A DNA stretch of 64,000 nt from an uncultured Solimonas sp. (lineage in GTDB: Bacteria > Pseudomonadota > Gammaproteobacteria > Nevskiales > Nevskiaceae), in NCBI GenBank assembly GCA_946478985.1, contig CAMLDZ010000001.1, positions 1 to 64,000 on the forward strand, read 5' to 3'. The translations under genes were made by a program, and so were the position numbers. Every line of letters starts with the position of its first letter. Positions within the stretch are counted from its first letter, which is position 1. The notes under the pieces are model-generated. The model worked only from the letters and a program-made list of their open reading frames with translations. It did no database searches and had not been told where the DNA came from. Below, piece after piece: positions 1-8,692 of this stretch.

Positions 1-188
1 TGATCATCGAGCACAACCTCGACGTCATCAAACGCGCCGACTGGATCCTCGACCTCGGCCCCGAAGGCGGCTCGGGCGGAGGCGAGATCGTCGCGGCCGG
101 CACGCCGGAAGACGTCGCCCGGAACACGCGCTCACACACCGGACGCTTCCTCAAGCCACTATTGAAGAAGCGCTCGGGCTCCACATGA
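1..188 (+). CDS. uvrA: UvrA, excinuclease ABC subunit A (3' end only)
   Basis: This is the last 61 codons of UvrA, the ATP-dependent damage-recognition subunit of UvrABC nucleotide excision repair in the cytoplasm. The visible part reads [20 protein letters not shown] and then a Gly-rich GGSGGGE stretch and AGTPEDVA. That is the conserved H-loop (EHNLDVI) and the C-terminal end of the second ABC ATPase domain, after which most UvrA proteins stop at a LKPLL motif. Here a short basic tail KKRSGST follows. The TGA overlaps the ATG of the next gene as ATGA. The gene enters from the left edge, so its start and zinc-binding domains are not visible. Confidence 0.95.
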   Translation, partial: IIEHNLDVIKRADWILDLGPEGGSGGGEIVAAGTPEDVARNTRSHTGRFLKPLLKKRSGST

Positions 189-754
189 ACCCTTACTACA
201 TTTACGCGCTTAAAGACCCTCGCACCTCACCGGCACGACCGTTCTATATTGGCAAGGGCACAGGCAGTCGCGCGTGGGAACATACGATCCGCGTTGATCA
301 AACCCGAAAAGGGTTTCGCATTGCCGAGATTCAGAGCGAAGGCCACACAGTCATCACAACGATCCTGGCGGATGACCTTACGGAGACTCAAGCTCTAAAG
401 CTTGAATCCGAGTTGATCGCTGCGTTTGGCACGGAGACCACAGGCGGCCTTCTGACGAATAGCGTCGTCCCTAATGGGGTCATCGCACAGAACCGTCAAG
501 ATGTTGCAGTGCCTGCAGGAGCGGTTGAGAAGGCGCAGATTGGCCTGGATCTTCTGAAGGCAGCCATCTTCGAGCTTGCGCAGGCGAATCCCGAGGGCAT
601 ATCGAATTCCGACGCGTCCAAGACTCTCGGTTTGCAAAGTGATTACGGTGGCGGATCAAAGGACTACTTGGCGTGGAGCATCCTTGGCTTGCTAATGCGC
701 GACGGGCGAATAGTGCGTGCCGAGAAGCGGAAGCATCGCGCGGTAACTAAATAA
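185..754 (+). CDS. GIY-YIG nuclease domain protein (LEM-3/COG3680-like)
   Basis: The 189-residue protein opens with the GIY-YIG hallmark in variant form: YYIYAL at residues 4-9 and FYIGKGTG at 20-27. An Arg/His pair (R29, H33) and a Glu in [10 protein letters not shown] (about E76) match the catalytic residues of single-strand-nicking GIY-YIG endonucleases. The closing GLLTN segment (88-92) is typical of the LEM-3/Ankle1-like branch. Residues about 118-185 look like a winged-helix domain. The start codon overlaps the uvrA stop (ATGA), so it is probably co-translated with uvrA. Its base composition is far less GC-rich than its neighbours (about 52 percent in the first half by eye) with AT-ending codons, a sign of recent transfer. 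The substrate is unknown. Confidence 0.8.
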   Translation: MNPYYIYALKDPRTSPARPFYIGKGTGSRAWEHTIRVDQTRKGFRIAEIQSEGHTVITTILADDLTETQALKLESELIAAFGTETTGGLLTNSVVPNGVIAQNRQDVAVPAGAVEKAQIGLDLLKAAIFELAQANPEGISNSDASKTLGLQSDYGGGSKDYLAWSILGLLMRDGRIVRAEKRKHRAVTK

Positions 755-758
755 ACAT

Positions 759-2054
759 TTACTGCCCGCAGATCGCCGCCTGCGGTTGCCAGCGGCAGTA
801 CAGCAGCTCGCCCCAGTTGAGGCCGCGTTCGGTGTCGAGATCGAACGGCGCTGGCGTCAGCGGCATCGGCGTGAAACCCTGGCGCGCCGGCGCAAAGCAC
901 AGCTCATAGCCGGAGCCCAGCGCGCTGTCGCCGGGGATGGTCGGCGCACCGGCGTCGAGGCGGTAGTCAACCAGCAGGTTGGGCGTGCAGTGCGGGTGGA
1001 AGCTCCAGGCCAGATACGGGATCTGCTGCTGCTCGGCACGCTCGATCAGCACTTGGATATCGTCTTCGCTCATCGTCCCCATCGGCGGCACCACCGGGCC
1101 GAACTCGCCGATCACCACCGGCAGCTGCGCCGCGGGGCCGAAGACCAGCGCGTCAAAATCCGCCTGCGGGTTGTACGGGTGCGTCTCGTAGATAATGTTC
1201 TCGCCGCCGCCGGCCGTGATCGGGTGCGTGAGGTAGATATCCAGGCTGCGCCCGTATCCGTGCGTGCCCTGCACGGCGATGATGTGCCGCGGCAGTTCGG
1301 AGCTGACGCGCGATTCGACGGCGCGGATGGCCGCGACGCGCGCGTCGAAGGCATCGCGCACGGCACGGTCGCTGCACAGCTCCAGCGAGCTGCAGTCGTT
1401 GGGCGTGCCGTCGGCCGGCGAGGTCGGCTCCGCAGCCAGGCCGTAGTGCACGTACGGGTTCTTGCGGAACACCGTCGCCAAGGTTTCCCAGACCGCGTCG
1501 CAGCCCGGACCGGGCGCGCCGATATGGCGCGGCGCCTGTGGTGTCGAGCCCGGCGTTTCGCCCAGGCAGGGATCGTCGTGCAGGTACAGCAGTACGTAAA
1601 CCTGCTTGGCGGTGATGTGGCCGACGATCTCGCGGATCGCGTTGAGATAGTAGGCGTCATTGACGACGTTCTGGTACTGCACGCGGCCGCCTGCGAGCGC
1701 GTAGCTGTCCATCACCAGGTGGATGTAGTTTGCGCCCCAGCCGATCAGCTCGTCGGCACGCTGCTTCACGGCATCGGCCTGTCGGTGCAGGCCGGTACCG
1801 TCGCGGAATTCCAGCGGCGTGTAGCTGCAGGTGTCGCAGTTGCGCGTGTCGTGCAGGTTGGCACCGCGGCCCATCCACACGCTGCCGTCGGCGTTGAGGA
1901 GGCGCGCAACGGTGATGGTCCGGCCGTCGATCTTCAGCTGGACCGGTCCGGTGTGCAGCCAGCCCGGCGGATCGTCGGTGGTATCGCGATCGTTCTTGCC
2001 GCCGCAGGCCGCCAGCATCGCGCACAGCAACAGCAGACTGATCCATCCGCGCAT
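759..2054 (-). CDS. GH5-like (cellulase family) lipoprotein
   Basis: The protein is 431 residues from the ATG at 2054. It begins with a lipoprotein signal (lipobox LAAC, Cys17), so it is probably anchored to a membrane facing the periplasm or outside. The body resembles a TIM-barrel glycoside hydrolase of clan GH-A, family 5-like. HYGLAAEP (E209) fits the acid/base position after strand 4, YETHPY (H292) the conserved His-x-Tyr, IGEFG (E317) the nucleophile of strand 7, and AWSFHP the strand-8 Trp. A longer frame upstream was rejected because the signal peptide defines the start. It converges with the GIY-YIG gene, leaving a 4-bp gap. The substrate (a beta-glucan or beta-mannan) cannot be read from sequence. 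Confidence 0.7.
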   Translation of the reverse strand: MRGWISLLLLCAMLAACGGKNDRDTTDDPPGWLHTGPVQLKIDGRTITVARLLNADGSVWMGRGANLHDTRNCDTCSYTPLEFRDGTGLHRQADAVKQRADELIGWGANYIHLVMDSYALAGGRVQYQNVVNDAYYLNAIREIVGHITAKQVYVLLYLHDDPCLGETPGSTPQAPRHIGAPGPGCDAVWETLATVFRKNPYVHYGLAAEPTSPADGTPNDCSSLELCSDRAVRDAFDARVAAIRAVESRVSSELPRHIIAVQGTHGYGRSLDIYLTHPITAGGGENIIYETHPYNPQADFDALVFGPAAQLPVVIGEFGPVVPPMGTMSEDDIQVLIERAEQQQIPYLAWSFHPHCTPNLLVDYRLDAGAPTIPGDSALGSGYELCFAPARQGFTPMPLTPAPFDLDTERGLNWGELLYCRWQPQAAICGQ

Positions 2055-2107
2055 CGACGTCGGCTCCGGGTTGATCCGCGCACTGTATCGTCGGCGCGCG
2101 ATCCGCG

Positions 2108-2620
2108 TCAGCCGTCGTAGGCGCGGCGTAGTGCGGCGATGTCGAGCTTCTTCATCTGCAGCATGGCGTTGAAGACGCGCTGCGACTTCAGCGGATCCGG
2201 GTCGTTGACCATCTCCACCAGCAGCGTCGGCACGACCTGCCACGACAGGCCGAAGCGATCCTTGAGCCAGCCGCATTGCTGCGCGGCCGGATCGCCGCCG
2301 GCGGCAAGCTTGTTCCAGTAGTGATCGACCTCCTGCTGCGAGTCGCAGCTCACCTGCAGCGAGATCGCCTCGTTGAACTTGAAGATGGGCCCGCCGTTGA
2401 GCGCAGTGAAGGCCTGGCCTTCCAGCTCGAACGCGACGGTCATCACCGAGCCGGCCGGGCGGCCGTGCACGTCCTGACCGGCATCGCCATAGCGGCTGAT
2501 GTGCACGATACGCGAGTGGCTGAAGATCTCGACGTAATGCCGCGCGGCGGCTTCGGCCTGATCATCGAACCACAGGCAGGGCGAGATCTTCTGCGTAACA
2601 GTCCTGGTTTCGATCGGCAT
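2108..2620 (-). CDS. VOC-superfamily (PhnB/3-dmu-9-like) protein
   Basis: The 170-residue protein has the opening ISPCLWFDDQAEAAARHY and the later segments FTALNGGP, CDSQQEVDHYWNKL and GWLKDRFGLSWQVVP. All are typical of the PhnB-like branch of the vicinal-oxygen-chelate fold, annotated as 3-demethylubiquinone-9 3-methyltransferase domain or glyoxalase/bleomycin resistance proteins. These are small cytoplasmic beta-alpha-beta-beta-beta dimers, and no methyltransferase activity should be assumed. The C-terminal MLQMKKLDIAALRRAYDG is a common ending of the family. It lies 53 bp upstream of the GH5-like gene on the same strand and is divergent from the sirtuin gene. Its function is unknown. Confidence 0.85.
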   Translation of the reverse strand: MPIETRTVTQKISPCLWFDDQAEAAARHYVEIFSHSRIVHISRYGDAGQDVHGRPAGSVMTVAFELEGQAFTALNGGPIFKFNEAISLQVSCDSQQEVDHYWNKLAAGGDPAAQQCGWLKDRFGLSWQVVPTLLVEMVNDPDPLKSQRVFNAMLQMKKLDIAALRRAYDG

Positions 2621-2761
2621 CTTGTTCTCCTGAACCTGAGCGTGGCGAGCGATCCCCCTTCAAGCGACCGCCTCTACGCGCTGGTCGTTCCGCAGACCGG
2701 CAAATCGACAGCTCGGCAAACCACTGCAGCCTGTATCGTGTCGGCGATGCCCGGAGCCGCC

Positions 2762-3466
2762 ATGCCAGAACCGATCCGCCTGTCCGACCACGCGTCCGTC
2801 GTGTTCTTCATCGGTGCCGGCATGTCGGCGGAGTCCGGCGTGCCGACCTATCGCGGGCGCGGCGGCATCTGGGCGCAGTACCACTACGAGGACTACGCCT
2901 GCCAGCGCGCCTTCGACCGCGCGCCGGAACGCGTGCTGGATTTTCACGAGCTGCGCCGTACCAAGGCGCTGGCCTGCGCGCCGCACGCCGGTCATGCGGC
3001 GCTGGCGCAATGGCAGCGTACGCATCCGTCCCTGCAGGTGATCACTCAGAACATCGACGGCCTGCTGCAGCGCGCCGGTGTCCGTGTGACGGCCGAGCTG
3101 CACGGCTCCTTATGGCGGCAGCGCTGCGGCCTGCATGGTGTCCACGAAGACCGGGAGGCCGGGACTTATCGTCGCCGCCGCTGCGAGCACTGCGATGGCT
3201 GGCTGCGCCCGGACATCACCTGGTTCGAGGACATGGTGGATGGCGTCGTATTCGAGCGCGCCGCCTCGCTGATCGACGCTGCCACGCTGTTCGTGTCAGT
3301 CGGCACCTCGGCGGTGGTCTATCCGGCCGCCGGCTTCATCGAGCGCGCCGCGCAGCGCGGGCTGACGATGGTGGAGATCAACCCGGAACCGACGGCGGCC
3401 AGCGATTTGTTCACGCAAGCGCTGCGTGCGCCGGCAAGCGCGCTGGACGCGCTGTTGCGCGCGTAG
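2762..3466 (+). CDS. cobB: Sir2-family NAD-dependent protein deacylase
   Basis: The 234-residue protein matches bacterial class III sirtuins, which remove acyl groups from lysines with NAD+. Motifs in order: GAGMSAESGVPTYRG (residues 18-32, NAD binding), TQNIDGLLQRAG (95-106), catalytic His114 in ELHGS, zinc-ligand candidates C122, C141 and C144, GTSAVVYPAA, and EINPEPT near the end. An ATG at 2747 is in frame, but ATG 2762 has a GGAG six bases upstream and begins at the conserved domain, so it is preferred. The YxxR acyl-specificity motif of E. coli CobB (Y92, R95) reads HELR here (H62, R65), so long or acidic acyl preference may differ. It converges with the yheT-like gene. Confidence 0.92.
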   Translation: MPEPIRLSDHASVVFFIGAGMSAESGVPTYRGRGGIWAQYHYEDYACQRAFDRAPERVLDFHELRRTKALACAPHAGHAALAQWQRTHPSLQVITQNIDGLLQRAGVRVTAELHGSLWRQRCGLHGVHEDREAGTYRRRRCEHCDGWLRPDITWFEDMVDGVVFERAASLIDAATLFVSVGTSAVVYPAAGFIERAAQRGLTMVEINPEPTAASDLFTQALRAPASALDALLRA

Positions 3467-3482
3467 GCGCGATCACCGCGGG

Positions 3483-4505
3483 TCAACGCTGGCGCGGCAT
3501 CGCCGCATCGAGCCAATCCGCCAGCCGCGTGTCGAGCCACCAGACGAAGCGGCCGAAGCGGCCCGCAGCGACGAAGCCGACATGGCCGCCGCGGCGTGTC
3601 AGCTCCAGCGTCACCGACGGTGCCAGGTCCTGCTCCACCGGCAGGATCGCGCGCGCCATGAACGGATCGTCGACAGCGTTGATGACCAGCGTCGGCCGCG
3701 CGATCGATTTGAGGAACGGTCCGCAGGAACTGCGCGCGTAGTAATCGCGGCCGTCGGCGAAGCCATGCAGCGGCGCCGTGTAGGCGTCGTCGAAGGCGAA
3801 GAAGTCCTGCGCCTGTTGCGCGGCGCGCAGATCGACGCCTTGCGGCGGCGCGGCGGCGGCAAACTTGCGCGAGGCCATCGCATTGAGATCGCGCAGCAAG
3901 CGGCCCTGGTAGACGCGGGCGAAGCCGGTGCGCAGCTTGTCCGCGCAGGGCTCCAGCATGAACGGCGCGCTGACGGCGGCGGCGGCTTCGACAGGCGCGT
4001 CGTCGCCCTCCTCGCCCATCGCCTTGAGCACGACATTGGCGCCGAGCGACCAGCCGACCGCGGCCAGCCGCGCCGCCGGATCGCGCTGCTTGAGCAGCCG
4101 CCAGAGATGGCGGAGATCTTCGGTATCGCCGTGGTGGTAGTTGCGCGGCAGGCGGTTGGGCGTTTCACCACCGCCGCGCAGCTCGATCATCACCACGCGC
4201 CAGTCGCGCGCCACCAGCAGCTGCGCCAGCCCGCGCAGATACTTCGACTGCAGGCTGCCGGTGAGCCCATGCACCAGCACCGCGACACGCTGCCCCGGCC
4301 GCTCGCGGCCGCACCAGCCGAGCCGCACAAAATCGCCGTCCGGCAGTTCCAGCGTCTCGATCTGCAGATCCAGTTTCGGCAGGCGTCGCAGCAGCGTTGG
4401 CACGATGGTCTGCGCATGCGGGCCGCGCAGCCACGGATGCGGGCGGAAGGTGGACGCAATGATGCGGCCATGCGCTGCGGAGAGGTCGACTGTCATGGCG
4501 CGCAT
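3483..4505 (-). CDS. YheT-family alpha/beta hydrolase
   Basis: The 340-residue alpha/beta hydrolase belongs to the YheT/ABHD1-3 family. Diagnostic segments are FRPHPWLRGPHAQTI near the N-terminus, LVHGLTGS (77-84, oxyanion region), ELRGGGETPNR, the nucleophile elbow GWSLGAN with Ser153, VDDPF (acid) and GGHVGF (His). Members are cytoplasmic or membrane-associated esterases of uncertain physiological substrate; short-chain ester or phospholipid activity has been proposed. Two starts are possible (4505 and 4496, MRAM-); neither has a strong Shine-Dalgarno. The gene is divergent from the MFS gene and converges on the sirtuin gene with a 16-bp gap. Confidence 0.88.
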   Translation of the reverse strand: MRAMTVDLSAAHGRIIASTFRPHPWLRGPHAQTIVPTLLRRLPKLDLQIETLELPDGDFVRLGWCGRERPGQRVAVLVHGLTGSLQSKYLRGLAQLLVARDWRVVMIELRGGGETPNRLPRNYHHGDTEDLRHLWRLLKQRDPAARLAAVGWSLGANVVLKAMGEEGDDAPVEAAAAVSAPFMLEPCADKLRTGFARVYQGRLLRDLNAMASRKFAAAAPPQGVDLRAAQQAQDFFAFDDAYTAPLHGFADGRDYYARSSCGPFLKSIARPTLVINAVDDPFMARAILPVEQDLAPSVTLELTRRGGHVGFVAAGRFGRFVWWLDTRLADWLDAAMPRQR

Positions 4506-4563
4506 TATCGCCGCGCGCCGTGAGGTGGCGGCGACCGGCGGGCGCAGCGCCTAAAATGCGCGC

Positions 4564-5826
4564 ATGTCCGTTGCCCCCGCCCCTGCGCGCCGCCTGGCGC
4601 TGATCGTCGTCGCCGTCACTTTCGTCGCGCTGCTGGTCAGCGCCGGCGTGCGGGCGGTGCCCGGCGTACTGATCCTGCCACTGGAGAGGAGCTTCGGCTG
4701 GAGCCGCGACACGATCTCGGCGGCGGCGGCGCTCGGCATCTTCCTCTACGGCATGACCGGCCCGTTCGCCGCCGCGCTGATGAATCGCTTCGGCGTGCGC
4801 CGCACGATGCTCTGCGCGCTGGCGCTGCTGTCGGCATCCGCCGCGCTCAGCGCGTTCATGACGGCGCCGTGGCAGCTGATGGCGACCTGGGGGCTGATGT
4901 CCGGCATCGGCACCGGCTGCGTTGCCGTGGTGCTGGGCGCGACGATCGCCAACCGCTGGTTCGTCAGCCATCGCGGCCTGGTCATGGGCATCCTCACCGC
5001 CAGCACCGCCACCGGCACGCTGGTGTTCCTGCCGCTGCTGGCGGCGCTGGTCGAGCACGGCGGCTGGCGACCGGTGGTGTGGACCATCGCCATCGCCACC
5101 GCGCTGGTGATCCCTCTGGTGTGGTGGCTGCTGCCGGAGAGCCCGCAGGCTGCCGGTGTGCTGCCGTACGGCGCCGACCCGGCAGCGCCGCCCGCGCCGC
5201 CGATGCCGCAGCAGGGCCTGCTCGCCGCGACGTTCGGCAGCCTGGCGCAGGCGATGCGCGTGCCGGCGTTCTGGTATCTGTTCGCCACCTTCTTCGTCTG
5301 CGGGCTCACCACCAACGGCCTGGTCGGCACGCACCTGATCGCCATGTGCGGTGACCGCGGCATCGGCGAGGTGCAGGCCGCCGGTCTGCTGGCAGCGATG
5401 GGCGTGTTCGATCTCGTCGGCACCACGCTGTCCGGCTGGCTGACCGACCGCTACGACCCGCGCAAGCTGCTGTTCGCCTACTACGCGATCCGCGGCGTCT
5501 CGCTGATCTACCTGCCGTATTCGGATTTCTCGCTGTACAGCCTGTCGATCTTCGCGGTGTTCTACGGCCTGGACTGGATCGCCACCGTGCCGCCGACGCT
5601 GCGCCTGACCACCGATGCCTTCGGCGAGCGCATTGCGCCGATCGTGTTCGGCTGGATCGCCGCCGGCCACCAGATCGGCGCCGCCACGGCCGCCTATCTC
5701 GGCGGCTGGCTGCGACAGACCCAGGGCGACTACCTGCTGGCCTTCGTGTTCGCCGGCACCACCGGCCTGCTCGCCGCAGCGATGGCCCTGATGATCTCGC
5801 GCACACGCCCCGTCGCGGACACCTGA
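4564..5826 (+). CDS. MFS transporter (12 TM, organic-anion type)
   Basis: The 420-residue polytopic inner-membrane protein has the major-facilitator pattern: two sets of six hydrophobic segments separated by a polar loop around residues 200-225 (PAAPPAPPMPQQG). The sequence MNRFGVRRTM after TM2 and LTDRYDPRKLLF after TM8 are the loop 2-3 and 8-9 basic motifs. GIGTGCVAVVLGATIANRWF resembles the monocarboxylate/oxalate-formate antiporter branch. The carried solute cannot be deduced. An in-frame ATG does not exist nearer the domain, so the ATG at 4564 is kept. The gene stands alone between the divergent yheT-like gene and the patatin gene 88 bp downstream. Confidence 0.88.
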   Translation: MSVAPAPARRLALIVVAVTFVALLVSAGVRAVPGVLILPLERSFGWSRDTISAAAALGIFLYGMTGPFAAALMNRFGVRRTMLCALALLSASAALSAFMTAPWQLMATWGLMSGIGTGCVAVVLGATIANRWFVSHRGLVMGILTASTATGTLVFLPLLAALVEHGGWRPVVWTIAIATALVIPLVWWLLPESPQAAGVLPYGADPAAPPAPPMPQQGLLAATFGSLAQAMRVPAFWYLFATFFVCGLTTNGLVGTHLIAMCGDRGIGEVQAAGLLAAMGVFDLVGTTLSGWLTDRYDPRKLLFAYYAIRGVSLIYLPYSDFSLYSLSIFAVFYGLDWIATVPPTLRLTTDAFGERIAPIVFGWIAAGHQIGAATAAYLGGWLRQTQGDYLLAFVFAGTTGLLAAAMALMISRTRPVADT

Positions 5827-5914
5827 TTCGGCAGAACTGCGTCACATCATCACCTCCAGTCACGCGCTAGCGTGCGCTTCATCTGTCGGGGGACAGTCGA
5901 GGAGGGGGTTTGCC

Positions 5915-7543
5915 ATGGCAACGTTTCGGATCGGCCTGTCGATGGCCGGCGCGGTTTCCGCCGGCGCCTATACCGCCGGCGTGCTGGACGTGCTGTTCGA
6001 GGCGCTGGACCGCTGGTACGAGGAGAAGGCCCGGGGCAGCGTGGTGCCACGCCACGACGTGAAACTGTGCGTCGTCAGCGGCGCCTCGGCCGGCTCGATG
6101 TGCTCGGCGCTGACCGCCGTGCTGGCGCAGAGAGCGTTTGCGCACACTCGCCTGAATGCCGATCTGAGCCTGGCCAGCGGCACTCTGAAGAATCCGATGT
6201 ACCAGGCCTGGGTCGAGGACATCGACATCCGGCCGATGCTCGACACCAGCGACCTCGACGAGCGCCAGCCGCTGCACTCGCTGCTCAACACCGCGCCCAT
6301 CGACCGCATCCTCGCGCAGTGCCTCGCCTACGACGGTGCCCCGCGCGAGCGGGCCTGGATCGACGATCCGCTGTTCGTGCGCATGACGCTGTCCAATCTG
6401 CGCGGTGTGCCGTACGCCGCCGCCTGCAAGGGCAGCGGCGGCACCTATGATGCGATGTCCGAGCACGCCGATTACATGTCGTTTGCGATCGGCGATCCGG
6501 ATCGCGCCGGCTTCCCCCGCGAGCGCTTCCCCGAGGCGCGGCGGCTGCCGCATCACAGCCTCGCCGGCGGCTCGGCCGATTGGCAGCAGCTGGGCAAGGT
6601 CTCGGTGGCTTCAGGCGCCTTCCCGGCGGCACTGAAGGCACGCGATATCGCGCGGCCGGGCGCCGACTACACGACCCGCCATGTCGGCCAGGGCGGCAAC
6701 GGCGCCGCGCCGGCCTGGGGCCGCGACGAGCCGGAGCACTATCACTTCGTATCCGTCGACGGCGGCGCCTTCAACAACGAGCCGTTCGGCCTCGCCGAAG
6801 ACGTGCTGAAATGGGCTTCCGGCTGCGCGCAACTGCCCGAGCACCGCGATACCGCGCATTCCGGCGTGGTGATGGTCGACCCCTTCGTCACCTCCGCCAG
6901 CCTGCCGGACGACTTCCGCGACCTGCCGATCGAGTCCGTTCTTACCAAAACCGTAGCGGCGATGGTCAACCAGCTGCGCTTCCGGCCCGAACAACTCAGC
7001 CAGGCCGCCGCCGAGGACATCTACAGCCGCTTCCTGATCGCACCGATGCGGCCCGGCTATGTTTCCAGGCCCGGTCGCTCACCGCTGGCCTGCGGCGGCA
7101 TCAGCGGCTTCATGGGCTTCTTCTGCGAGGATTTCCGCAGGCATGACTACCAGCTCGGCCGGCTCAACTGCAAAGCCTTTCTCAAGGAATGGCTGACCAT
7201 CGGCTCCAACAATCCCATCGCGAAGGCCGGCTACGACGGCCTGCCGCCGCAGATCCGCGCCCGCTATCAGCGCAGCAACGGCGATTTCCCGATCATCCCG
7301 CTGATGGACGACGTGGCCGTGCATGAGCCGCTGCCGCGCTACCCGGTCGGCGCCTTCGCCTACGACAGCATCGAGAAGCGGGTCGAAAAGCGCATCGACG
7401 CGATCTTCGCCCACTACAAGCGCAGGCTCGGCGGCGTCGCCGGCCTCTACGCCGCGCTCGGCTGGTGTCTGGGCAGGAAGCAGCTCTACAAGCTGGTCGA
7501 ACGCAAGATCGAGGCAGCACTGGAGAACCAGCAGCTGCGATGA
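5915..7543 (+). CDS. Patatin-like phospholipase
   Basis: The 542-residue protein is a patatin-type acyl hydrolase with a Ser-Asp dyad. The N-terminal glycine-rich oxyanion segment GLSMAGAVSAGAYTAGVLD is at residues 7-25. The nucleophile elbow is GASAG with Ser58, and VDGGAFNNEP holds the Asp (about D282). It is longer than the minimal patatin domain, with a C-terminal helical extension (about 400-542). No signal peptide or clear transmembrane segment was seen, so it is presumably cytoplasmic or secreted by another route. A strong purine-rich ribosome-binding site (GAGGAGGGGG) lies about 8 bases before the ATG. Substrate is probably phospholipid or a neutral acyl ester. Confidence 0.88.
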   Translation: MATFRIGLSMAGAVSAGAYTAGVLDVLFEALDRWYEEKARGSVVPRHDVKLCVVSGASAGSMCSALTAVLAQRAFAHTRLNADLSLASGTLKNPMYQAWVEDIDIRPMLDTSDLDERQPLHSLLNTAPIDRILAQCLAYDGAPRERAWIDDPLFVRMTLSNLRGVPYAAACKGSGGTYDAMSEHADYMSFAIGDPDRAGFPRERFPEARRLPHHSLAGGSADWQQLGKVSVASGAFPAALKARDIARPGADYTTRHVGQGGNGAAPAWGRDEPEHYHFVSVDGGAFNNEPFGLAEDVLKWASGCAQLPEHRDTAHSGVVMVDPFVTSASLPDDFRDLPIESVLTKTVAAMVNQLRFRPEQLSQAAAEDIYSRFLIAPMRPGYVSRPGRSPLACGGISGFMGFFCEDFRRHDYQLGRLNCKAFLKEWLTIGSNNPIAKAGYDGLPPQIRARYQRSNGDFPIIPLMDDVAVHEPLPRYPVGAFAYDSIEKRVEKRIDAIFAHYKRRLGGVAGLYAALGWCLGRKQLYKLVERKIEAALENQQLR

Positions 7544-7604
7544 GTTTCCGCTCACAGCCTGCCGCGGTCCGATCAAGTAGCATCCGGCCGCTGGCGAGTG
7601 CAGC

Positions 7605-8666
7605 ATGCATAGCGGCAAGGCGCCGGGGGGCGCGTCAGGGACGATGGAATCGCGGCATCAGGCAAGGACGGCAGGCGCACAACTGCCGCTGATCATGGAA
7701 CCCGAACGGGGCGGCAAGGGCACGCGCCCTCTGGCTGAATTCATCACCGCCCACTCCGACACCATCGAACGCCAGCTGCTCGCGCACGGCGCCATCCTGT
7801 TCCGCGGCTTCGCGGTCAACGACGCCGCCGACTTCTCCGCGGCGGGCGACAGCCTTGGCGGCGTGTCGATGGAATACTTCGGCGGCACGGTGCCGCGCGG
7901 CCGCATCGCCAAGCAGGTGTTCAACTCCACCGAATTGTCCGGCGCGCTGCGCATCCGTCTGCACAACGAGCTGGCCTACCAGAAGCATTACCCCGACCGG
8001 CTGCTGTTCTACTGCCACCTGCCCTCGCGCCGCGGCGGCGAAACCATCATTGCCGACACGCGCAAGATCTACCGCGCGCTGCCCCGCAGGATCGTCGACG
8101 CGTTCGAGCGCCGCCAGGTGCTGTACGTGCGCAACTTCCGCGATGCGAGCCGCGCCAGCGGATGGCGCGGCGCGGCGTCGCCCAAGCTGGCCTGGCAGCA
8201 GGCACTCGGCGCACAGACGCGGGCCGAGGCGGAGGCGCGCTGCGCGGCCCTGGGAATGGAGTTCTGCTGGCATGACGACGGCGGGCTGCAGGTCCGCAAC
8301 ATCCTGCCGGCCACCAAGCTGCATCCGCGCAGCGGCGAAGCCTGCTGGTTCAACCAGATCCTGGCGCTGAATGTCAGCCGTCAAACGTATGGCCGGCTCG
8401 GTTACGCGATCGCCAGATGCCTGTATCGCGATACCGCCCGGTTGCCGATGAACAGCTACTTCGGCGACGGCGAACCGATCCCGGATGATGTGATCCGCCA
8501 GATCGAGCAGATCAGCGATGCCCATATCGTGGCGCTGCCATGGCAGCGTGGCGACGTGATGATGGTGGACAACCATTCGGTTGCGCACGGCCGCAACCCG
8601 TTCCGCGGCCGGCGCAAGGTGATGGTGTCGATGCTGCAGATGCCGGGTCTGCGCACGCCGCCCTGA
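7605..8666 (+). CDS. TauD/TfdA-family Fe(II)/2-oxoglutarate dioxygenase
   Basis: The protein (353 residues from 7605; an alternative ATG at 7644 would give 340) resembles SyrP/TauD-type dioxygenases. GAILFRGFAV is the usual N-terminal strand. HNE (H120, E122) is the HxE iron-binding pair, VAHGRNPF carries the distal His (about H328), and the basic FRGRRK following it would bind 2-oxoglutarate. WFNQILA and LPWQRGDVMMVDN are family-typical. SyrP-like members hydroxylate free or carrier-bound amino acids, but no biosynthetic cluster is adjacent, so the substrate is open. The start is uncertain because neither ATG has a convincing Shine-Dalgarno. It converges with the gene at 8693-9565. Confidence 0.85.
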   Translation: MHSGKAPGGASGTMESRHQARTAGAQLPLIMEPERGGKGTRPLAEFITAHSDTIERQLLAHGAILFRGFAVNDAADFSAAGDSLGGVSMEYFGGTVPRGRIAKQVFNSTELSGALRIRLHNELAYQKHYPDRLLFYCHLPSRRGGETIIADTRKIYRALPRRIVDAFERRQVLYVRNFRDASRASGWRGAASPKLAWQQALGAQTRAEAEARCAALGMEFCWHDDGGLQVRNILPATKLHPRSGEACWFNQILALNVSRQTYGRLGYAIARCLYRDTARLPMNSYFGDGEPIPDDVIRQIEQISDAHIVALPWQRGDVMMVDNHSVAHGRNPFRGRRKVMVSMLQMPGLRTPP

Positions 8667-8692
8667 GGGCCATGCGCGCAGCCCGGGACGTC

